A stretch of DNA of 12,701 nucleotides from Pavlovales sp. CCMP2436 (Eukaryota > Haptophyta > Pavlovophyceae > Pavlovales): positions 127,411 to 140,111 of the forward strand of contig MU631476.1 in NCBI GenBank assembly GCA_026770615.1, read 5' to 3'. Shown piece after piece: positions 8,084 through 12,701 of the stretch. The notes under the pieces are model-generated. The model did not search any database and was not told the DNA's origin. It saw only the letters and a program-made list of their open reading frames with translations. A program made the translations under genes and the position numbers. The stretch's first letter is position 1; every line of letters starts with the position of its first letter.

Positions 8084-8758
8084 ATGATCGATGTCAACAG
8101 GACCGACTCTGTGCACTATAATTTATCGCCGGGAATCTCGCTCGCGAGCAAGAAAAATATGTATGTTCGCCTAGAGTCGGCCAGCATCCCAATCGTGCAG
8201 CCAAACGTCACTTTCAAAAACAATACGCTCGTGTTGTTGCTATCTGGGGACGTATACTCTCACGTTACTATTCCTGCCGGCTATTATACGAGCGGGGCGA
8301 ATCATTAATTCAACGCCCAAATTCGCGTCAGCCGGGGTCTCGGTCACCTACTCTAAATTTACAAACAAGCTCACGTTTTCACACAGCCAAGCAGGTTATA
8401 TCTCGATCGCCACCGCCGAGAGCACCATGCACCTGATCGGCATGAACAAGTTTTACAACCTGCACATTCCCTCTGGCGTCCCGACGAGCGCACCTCGCAT
8501 GCTTGATCTGTCGAGAGCCAGGTCGATTTTGGTGGCATGCGAATGGTTCGAATGGGACGTCCAAGATAGCCAAAAAACCGTTGGCGAATCCACCACGAAT
8601 TTGCTCGCATGCATTCCTCAGACCGTCGCTTACGGGCAAGTACTGACTTTCAAAACCGACTCGGCACCATTTCTTTTCCGCTCTTAGACGAGAACCAACT
8701 TCCCTATGACACGCAAGGGCTTGGGTTCTCTATCGTACTTGACATTATGCTTGCGTAA
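8084..8758 (+). pseudogene. minor capsid (penton-like) protein, two frameshifts
   Basis: The gene starts at ATG 8084 (MIDVNRTDSVHYNLSPG) and would encode about 224 residues. Frame 1 runs to VTIPAGYYTSGA near 8300. The next segment, about 8305-8685, includes FASAGVSVTYSKFTNKLTF, ILVACEWFEWDV and LLACIPQTVAYGQVLTF. A third piece reads LLDENQLPYDTQGLGFSIVL and stops at 8758. The pattern of an IPxGxY strand, an ILVxC strand and a final LxDExxxPxxxxGxxFSxxL strand is like single-jelly-roll structural proteins of PLVs and related viruses, so a pentamer-forming vertex protein is my best guess. It lies two genes upstream of the major capsid gene on the same strand. Family assignment is from pattern memory, not from a search. 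Confidence 0.6.
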
Positions 8759-8774
8759 GCGTCTTACCGCCTCA

Positions 8775-8788
8775 AAATAAATATCTGA
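8775..8788 (+). promoter_or_regulatory. AT-rich viral promoter-like motif
   Basis: AAATAAATATCTGA lies 12 bases before the ATG at 8801 and 17 bases after the stop of the preceding gene. It could serve as promoter of the next gene and AATAAA signal of the previous one. Confidence 0.5.
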
Positions 8789-8800
8789 GTCACAGTCAAA

Positions 8801-9154
8801 ATGCAGTTTGGACGATTCCTTGACCGTGTTGCCCGATTCGGGTCTCGCGCCATCCCAGCGATTCAAAAATTTGGGAGACAGGGCGGCACGTTCTTGAACA
8901 CCGCTGCCGAGGTAGCTTCGCGGGTTGCTAAGACTGCTCGGTCTGGCCTAACCGCTATCGAGAACAGCGAGCTTGGTATAATTCCAGGTGCTGGCGAGCT
9001 CTTGGGGCTTGGACGCGATGCGACGAACGCGCTCGACGTTGCCGCGCGGGTCGCCGGGCGCGCTGGCAATTTCACCGCGGGTGTGGGGGGTTCCAAGGAG
9101 CTTCGCGGTCTCACCTCTCAGTTTGAGCGCGTGGCCAATTCCAGAAGCGGCTGA
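8801..9154 (+). CDS. small helical virion-type protein
   Basis: This is an intact reading frame of 117 residues from ATG to TGA. The N-terminus MQFGRFLDRVARFGSRAIPA is basic and amphipathic. The middle alternates Ala/Gly-rich helices with Arg/Lys (EVASRVAKTARSGL) and contains a small hydrophobic stretch, GIIPGAGELLGLG. Between two capsid genes, such short basic Gly/Ala-rich proteins in PLVs and adenovirus-like viruses are often internal virion proteins that contact DNA or membranes. That role is inferred from composition and position only. An AT-rich box precedes the start. It and the ATPase are the two viral genes that appear undamaged. Confidence 0.7.
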   Translation: MQFGRFLDRVARFGSRAIPAIQKFGRQGGTFLNTAAEVASRVAKTARSGLTAIENSELGIIPGAGELLGLGRDATNALDVAARVAGRAGNFTAGVGGSKELRGLTSQFERVANSRSG

Positions 9155-9162
9155 CAAATCCC

Positions 9163-9176
9163 AAATAAAAATCTAG
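9163..9176 (+). promoter_or_regulatory. AT-rich viral promoter-like motif
   Basis: AAATAAAAATCTAG lies 22 bases before the major capsid ATG (9199) and 8 bases after the preceding stop. It differs from the 8775 box at one core base. Confidence 0.5.
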
Positions 9177-9198
9177 AGACATAGTACACCGAAGTACC

Positions 9199-10168
9199 AT
9201 GGAGAGCCTGCCCGACTTCTATCGTTACGAGGCCCGTGCCATCGCACCCCCCGCGGAATCGATACGCTATTTCCTGTCTTTTACGGGCGGTGGCGCCCCT
9301 GTCACGGGCGGTCAAAAATCAGAATTCCAGGTCCCATGCGGGTTGCCAGGGTTGCACCTGGACGGCTCGCAGACGGTTCTGCCGTTCATCATAAACAACA
9401 ACAACTCATCGCCTATGACTCTCGATGGAGGCGCCCAGGCCTGTGGCCTCTCTGGAGGTACAGTTTGGTTCTCAACATTTGAGTTCAATCCAGGAATACG
9501 GCGCGCTTTTCAGCCTGGTACAGGATTTCACAACTGACCTTGACTCTCTCCGAAGCAGGCAGCGGTACAGTGTGCGGTATTGCCGACTATGCGCCAGCTG
9601 ATGTCACGACTGCCGCTCAGGTCACCGCCGCTTTCTTAGTCGTACAGGAGCCACAATCCCTGCTAATAGCTCGCTGACGGTTGCGCTACCTCTCATGTGC
9701 CCGCTTGGAACGCTCGCGATGAAGGCTATACCTCTTTCTCAGTTCCAAGACAGCATGAACTGAGAAGGTTGCCCGGCGAACCAAGGCGAGCATGATCGAT
9801 TATTGCTTCCGCCTCGGGTCCATGGTCGTACCTCAGAGCCCCATCGATTGCACCAGTTCGGCAGCTGAGGCGAGGTTGAGCTTGCGCGCACCTTCGGAAA
9901 AGGCATTTCAGATGCGGCGGCTCGCTCGTGCGTTTCGGCGGCCCATTTCCTCACGGACGGATACGCCATCGATCTCTCCATGCAGGCGTTCCCCCAGAGC
10001 GACTCTTTTGTCAGACGGCATCTCTACACAGCTCATGCACGTCGTCTTCGAGTCCAAATTGCCGCCGATAATCCAGCCCTGTTCGTTGATGTATACGTGC
10101 AGCACGAGAAGATTTTGATAGCGCAAATAGGCCTCCTCACCTACGAGTCGTATAGCGCAATCTTCTAA
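9199..10168 (+). pseudogene. PLV-type major capsid protein, many frameshifts
   Basis: The gene would form the hexon-like double-jelly-roll capsomer. It begins at ATG 9199 (MESLPDFYRYEARAIAPP) with FQVPCGLPGLHLDGSQTVLP. It then continues in changing frames: SSIQEYGALFSLVQDFTTD (about 9490), CGIADYAPADVTTAAQ (about 9580), LPLMCPLGTLAMKAIPLSQF (about 9690), YCFRLGSMVVPQSPIDC (about 9800), ARTFGKGISDAAA and HFLTDGYAIDLSMQAFPQSDSF (about 9885-10010), STQLMHVVFESKL (about 10025) and DVYVQHEKILIAQIG (about 10095). These blocks, especially the inter-domain PL..PLGTLAxKxIPL and the YRxGSxxxPQxPI motif, are what I expect of PLV/NCLDV-lineage capsid proteins. About six frame changes are needed over roughly 323 codons. 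No single segment is functional as it stands. Confidence 0.75.
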
Positions 10169-10314
10169 ATGATCTTCCAAATAATCTTCAAAATAATACT
10201 CAATAACATTCCTCTAAGACCCATCCTTCACTCCACTTACCACAAGTTAGAGCGATCCTTTTTGATTAAGCACAAGAGTCCTGCTCAATCAAATATGATC
10301 ATTCACCACTTTTC
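10169..10314. other. convergent intergenic region
   Basis: This AT-rich gap lies between the capsid stop (10168) and the stop of the minus-strand GIY-YIG gene (10315). It has several AAATAATCTTC-like repeats (about 10168-10200) and a hairpin at 10254-10300. I see no gene in it. Confidence 0.7.
10254..10300. terminator. hairpin between convergent viral genes
   Basis: GATCCTTTTTGATTAAGC (10254-10271) pairs with GCTCAATCAAATATGATC (10283-10300) at 15 of 18 positions around an 11-base loop. Placed between two convergent gene ends, it could mark transcript 3' ends, as palindromes do in mimivirus and some virophages. That function is inferred. Confidence 0.5.
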
Positions 10315-10520
10315 TTAGAATCCATCAAATATGCGTCCTAAATACGCAAGCTGATACAACGGTTCGGGATTGCGCGCGTCTCTGAGCCGCCGCGTGGTAT
10401 CGTCATCGACCCCTGCAACAGTGGCTCCACCTCCACGTCCGACGATCACCTGTACCTTGCCAGTCTGGCGCACGTTGCGACCCCACAGACTCCGAGTGAG
10501 TACGTTCGGGATGAGCGGTA

Positions 10521-10941
10521 CAGGGGATCCCGGGCAATAAGAAACCGTCGTGTTAAGAAACTGAGCCTCTTTTTTTTGCATTATTTGTATGTAATTTAAG
10601 CAAGTTTAAGCATTGTTTGTATGTAATTTGTGTTGGGTTCGCCGATCTGGTCCTTCTCTCGACTAGTCCTTGCAGCGCTAATCGGATCCCGAGCCTTGGG
10701 AAGCAGGTCGAAGTAAGTCTAACATCCTACATTTACAGGAAGGTAACTGAGAGCACGAGCCCCAAAATCCCGACGTAACAGTCTGAATCCGGCTCTGCGC
10801 CCGGACTGGTTATCAACCACTGATAGTCCAGTCAGTGTCTGCGGCCAGACCAGCACCACGCTGGATCCGTAGCCTGACAATTTGCTGAGAAACTCAGCCT
10901 CAGCCTCAAAAAGCGCCGTTCTTATTGCCCGTGATCCCCTG
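10521..10941. mobile_element. MITE copy B with nested solo LTR (421 bp)
   Basis: The terminal repeats are 23 bases, 10521-10543 and 10919-10941, and agree at 22 positions; the ends read CAGGGG and CCCCTG. TA is duplicated at 10519-10520 and 10942-10943. Removing the element and one TA joins the codons for LVL and PLIPN of the GIY-YIG gene in frame, which proves insertion. Without the LTR and its target copy the element is 167 bp, close to the 170 bp of copy A, and it aligns to the reverse complement of copy A throughout, including the two 20-base internal repeats. It has no transposase, so it needed help from an autonomous relative with a TA-targeting enzyme. Confidence 0.9.
10631..10879 (-). 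repeat. solo copia LTR inside the MITE
   Basis: The 249-bp block starts TGTTGGG and ends CCTGACA on the plus strand. Flanks are a perfect 5-bp target duplication ATTTG (10626-10630 and 10880-10884). It shares with the LTR at 11931 the TCTCTC...AGTCCT...GCGCTA start, the CGGACTGGTT...CACTGATAGTCCAGTC core and the CAGACCAGC...CCTGACA end. No internal retroelement sequence remains, so LTR-LTR recombination removed it. Orientation follows the LTRs of the two copia elements (minus). Confidence 0.88.
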
Positions 10942-11456
10942 TAGCACCAAGTCCTGGTTGAGCGATATGTGCGAGCCACCCTGCCGTAGTATTCTTCCAG
11001 TCCCTCGCTCGAACGTGTACCATAGCCCGTCTACAGTGGTTCATAGAGCCGCCAATAGCTGGGCGATCGCCACGTGGACGTCGCCCGGTGCTCCGAGCCA
11101 GCGCTGCCACTCCTTATCGCGAGGTGGGGTCTCCCAACCGTTTTGCTTGCTAGCCAGATTGAGCACGCGAGTCTCACGTGCGCGAACGAGCAACGGTGAA
11201 ACGAACAGGTAGCCTACCAGGTCAAACGAACGACCAGGCTCGGCGTAGGGCATGTAGTGGCTGTAACCGTTCATTGCGCGCGAATATGTGTTGGTTGTCA
11301 ACCCGAGTTTTATAATGGGGGCCTTACTCCAGCCGGGCCAAATGACGTAGATCCCGCTTACTCTTTTACCATTCACGTTGGCGTTGGAGAGTGCCCGTCC
11401 GACATGCGTGTTACGGTCGACTATAACGTCCATACGTCTCCCTATGTCTTCACGTT

Positions 11457-11468
11457 GATTTTTTATCT
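11457..11468 (-). promoter_or_regulatory. weak AT-rich viral promoter-like motif
   Basis: The minus strand reads AGATAAAAAATC, 23 bases before the ATG at 11433. It is a diverged match to the boxes at 8775 and 9163, and its placement supports that ATG as the GIY-YIG start. Confidence 0.35.
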
Positions 11469-11519
11469 TGGAGTTCCACGCGTCTTCGTAGGCCGTGCGA
11501 CCCATTTCCGAATTTCGAC

Positions 11520-11640
11520 CGGCGACCCCTTCCGTACTCTACCCGGCCGACCCTTTCCGTAATGTGTGCTATTCCGGTAGCCCGATGGGAATTGTGCTTT
11601 CCGTAGCCAGGCGATTTTGTGCTATATACTAAGTCAAAAG
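11520..11640. repeat. degenerate short repeats at the right border of the viral block
   Basis: TGTGCT starts at 11565, 11593 and 11618. The first two carry related 25-28-base units (TTCCGGTAGCC and TTCCGTAGCC). A shorter pair, GCGACCCCTTCCGTA and CCGACCCTTTCCGTAA, precedes them. Composition changes from AT-rich to GC-rich just to the right. This may be the decayed terminal-repeat zone of the virus; no matching inverted copy was found near 4140. Confidence 0.45.
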
Positions 11641-11930
11641 GATGCTGCACGCTTTACCGGCGCCCACGCGGTCTTCAGGCGCTCCCGCGGGGTCTACGTG
11701 GCCGCCATCACCTCCCTCAGTGCAGCCGACGAGTCCGCCGTGGTCTCCGACGAGTTCGACGACGAGTCCGCCGCCGAGTCTACCGGCACCTCCACCGTGC
11801 GCTTCCTCGAGCCCGCTGCGATCAAATACGACTTCTGGGCGAGTTTGAGGCGCTTCAATTTGACTGCGGCGCGGGATTCCTGCCTAATCAAAAATGATAT
11901 TTTCCAGGCTTCCCTTGATGTGTGTGTGTG
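11617..11930 (+). other. GC-rich segment of unclear origin, possible host exon fragment
   Basis: A plus-strand frame is open here and continues artificially into the LTR. The part from about 11690 to 11870 uses mainly G/C-ending codons. It reads like a real acidic protein fragment (SDEFDDESAAESTGTSTV, then FLEPAAIKYDFWASLRRFN). No family is recognised. A splice-acceptor-like TTTTCCAGG follows at about 11900. A GT microsatellite (about 11919-11930) borders the LTR. It could be host sequence flanking the viral insertion, or an old retroelement remnant; antisense reading frames are also open, so coding status is weak. Confidence 0.3.
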
Positions 11931-12345
11931 TGTTGGATACGGCCCTGATGCGTCTCTCAGCCTAGTCCTCTCGGCGCTAGCTGGAGGCAGCACTCGCTCC
12001 GCGTGAGTGGCCAGCAGGGGCAACAATTGTGAAAGTAAGTGCAAAAGACGAAAAGACGACGCCTTAAAGGCTGCATGTTCTATCTTATGGCAGCAGATCC
12101 GCTCTGCCGCCCGGACTGGTTCTCACTCACTGATAGTCCAGTCCTGGTGTCCGAGGCCCGAGTGGCCAGCAGGGGCAACAATGGTGAAAGTAGCTGCAAA
12201 AGACGAAAAGACGACGCCTTCAAGGCTGCATGTTCTATCTTATGGCAGCAGATCCGCTCTGCCGCCCGGACTGGTTCTCACTCACTGATAGTCCAGTCCT
12301 GGTGTCCGAGGCCCAGACCAGCTCCGCGCTGTCCAGCGCCTGACA
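11931..12345 (-). repeat. 3' LTR of copia element 2
   Basis: On the plus strand it begins TGTTGGATACGG and ends CGCCTGACA. On the minus strand it therefore starts TGTCAGG right after a polypurine tract, as a 3' LTR must. It is 415 bp, but 260 bp without one copy of the internal 155-bp duplication, near the 249 bp of the solo LTR. The left flank is a GT repeat, so the 5-bp target duplication cannot be recognised without the other end. Confidence 0.85.
12005..12314. repeat. tandem duplication inside LTR (2 x 155 bp)
   Basis: Copy 1 is 12005-12159 and copy 2 is 12160-12314, with four base differences by eye. Each contains GGACTGG and CCAGTCC (for example 12113-12119 and 12138-12144), able to form a stem around an 18-base loop. 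The solo LTR at 10631 has only one such unit. Confidence 0.93.
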
Positions 12346-12357
12346 CCTCCCCTCGCC
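12346..12357 (-). other. polypurine tract of copia element 2
   Basis: The minus strand reads GGCGAGGGGAGG directly before the LTR start TGTCAGG and just after the pol stop codon. This is the position of the plus-strand primer for reverse transcription. Confidence 0.8.
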
Positions 12358-12358
12358 A

Positions 12359-12701
12359 TTAGCGCGCGTCGAGGCCGACGCCGTGCATGATGGCGCCCAC
12401 ATGGCGACGGAAGACAGCGAGGCTAGCGGGCTTGGTGAAGATGTCTGCGTGATTGAGGTCGGTGTGAATCTTCTCCATCTTGATGATGCCGAGCTCCTGC
12501 TTGTCGCGGATGTAGTGCCAGCGCAGGTCTATATGCTTGGACCGCCGGTGGTGCACCGGGTTGTTCACGAGGTGTATTGTCCCCTGGTTGTCCTCGAAGA
12601 TGGTGGTGGGCCCCGGCTCGGGGTTTTGGATGAAATCCACGAAGCTTCGCAGGTAGACCACCTCGCGTGTCGCCTCCGCGGCGGCGATGTACTCTGCCTC
12701 T
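12359..12701 (-). CDS. pol: copia pol, RNase H C-terminus (runs off right edge)
   Basis: This is the last domain of Pol, which degrades the RNA of the RNA/DNA hybrid during reverse transcription. The frame is open from the window edge (EAEYIAAAEATREVVYLRS) to TAA at 12359. The copia signatures follow in order: the catalytic Glu region AEAEYIAAAEA, FEDNQGTIHLVNNPVHHRRS with the conserved DNQG, KHIDLRWHYIRD, and HADIFTKPASLAVFRRHVG near the end. The segment shows no lesion. A polypurine tract and LTR follow immediately. It cannot be the other end of element 1, which continues left in the same orientation; this is a second insertion. Confidence 0.93.
   Translation of the reverse strand, partial: EAEYIAAAEATREVVYLRSFVDFIQNPEPGPTTIFEDNQGTIHLVNNPVHHRRSKHIDLRWHYIRDKQELGIIKMEKIHTDLNHADIFTKPASLAVFRRHVGAIMHGVGLDAR

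Larger units (their letters stand above)
10315..11433 (-). pseudogene. GIY-YIG nuclease-like gene, split by a MITE and an in-frame TGA
   Basis: The probable ATG is at 11433 (MDVIVDRNTHVGRA), preceded by an AT-rich box; the frame is open further, to 11505. SGIYVIWPG opens the domain, followed by PIIKLGLTTNTYSRAMNGY and a later Glu in RARETRVLNLASK. This is the GIY...K(I/L)G...R...E order of GIY-YIG or T5orf172-type DNA endonucleases, common in PLVs and giant viruses. A TGA at 11041-11043 ends this part. The same frame stays open beyond it (TTVDGLWYTFERGTG ... SLNQDLVL) to the MITE at 10941. Across the MITE it resumes exactly as PLIPNVLTRSLWGRN and ends FDGF at 10315. The original protein was probably about 230 residues with an uncharacterised C-terminal domain. 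Alternatively, the part after TGA was a separate gene whose start is lost. Confidence 0.68.

Noticed and set aside
10706..10738. Tiny intron GTAAGT...CTAAC...TTACAG within the solo LTR
   Set aside because: At about 26 bases it is too short for a normal spliceosomal intron, and it lies in non-coding LTR.
10719..10979. Minus-strand ORFs across the MITE/LTR junctions
   Set aside because: They span insertion boundaries and are chance frames in transposon sequence.
7204..11043. Reassigned stop codons as an explanation for in-frame TAA and TGA
   Set aside because: The intact ATPase ends at TAA and the intact 8801 gene at TGA in sensible places, so neither codon is generally read through.
1..12701. 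CRISPR array, tRNA or rRNA genes, viral DNA polymerase, protein-primed polymerase or rve integrase of Polinton type
   Set aside because: None seen. The only integrase and RNase H are of copia type, and the repeats are LTR, MITE or microsatellite.

Overview
The window looks like nuclear DNA of a GC-rich unicellular eukaryote, most likely an alga or other protist. The host cannot be named from this sequence. It is made almost entirely of mobile and viral DNA. Two GC-rich Ty1/copia LTR retrotransposons, both on the minus strand, flank a more AT-rich block of about 7.5 kb with the gene set of a small dsDNA virus of the Polinton-like virus (PLV)/virophage type.

Layout. 1-~4130: copia element 1, reading right to left, with a 5' LTR (from 3874), gag with a CCHC zinc knuckle, an aspartic protease (CVDSGADEH) and an integrase that runs off the left edge. 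4144-~11640: viral block. Minus-strand genes are an unknown gene (4144-4844), an unknown proline-rich gene (about 4904-6180), an A32/FtsK-like packaging ATPase (6207-6965, the best-preserved gene), an unknown gene (6958-7470) and a small gene (7711-8044). Plus-strand genes are a minor-capsid-like protein (8084-8758), a small helical virion-type protein (8801-9154) and a double-jelly-roll-type major capsid protein (9199-10168). A GIY-YIG nuclease-like gene (10315-11433, minus) converges on the capsid gene. 11641-11930: GC-rich DNA of unclear origin. 11931-12701: 3' LTR, polypurine tract and RNase H end of copia element 2, which runs off the right edge.

Insertions. Two copies of one short TIR element (MITE, TA target) lie inside the viral block. 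The second splits the GIY-YIG gene and itself carries a solo copia LTR with a 5-bp ATTTG target duplication. Removing each layer with one target copy restores continuity, so the order of events can be read: virus, then MITE, then LTR.

Function. ATPase, capsid proteins and virion-type proteins form a packaging and morphogenesis module. No polymerase, primase/helicase, protease or integrase of the virus is visible, so this is a partial endogenous element. Most viral genes are broken by frameshifts, with few in-frame stops, so it is either a decaying fossil or an assembly with uncorrected indels. A recurring AT-rich motif close to AATAAATATCTAG precedes several viral genes and may be the virus promoter.
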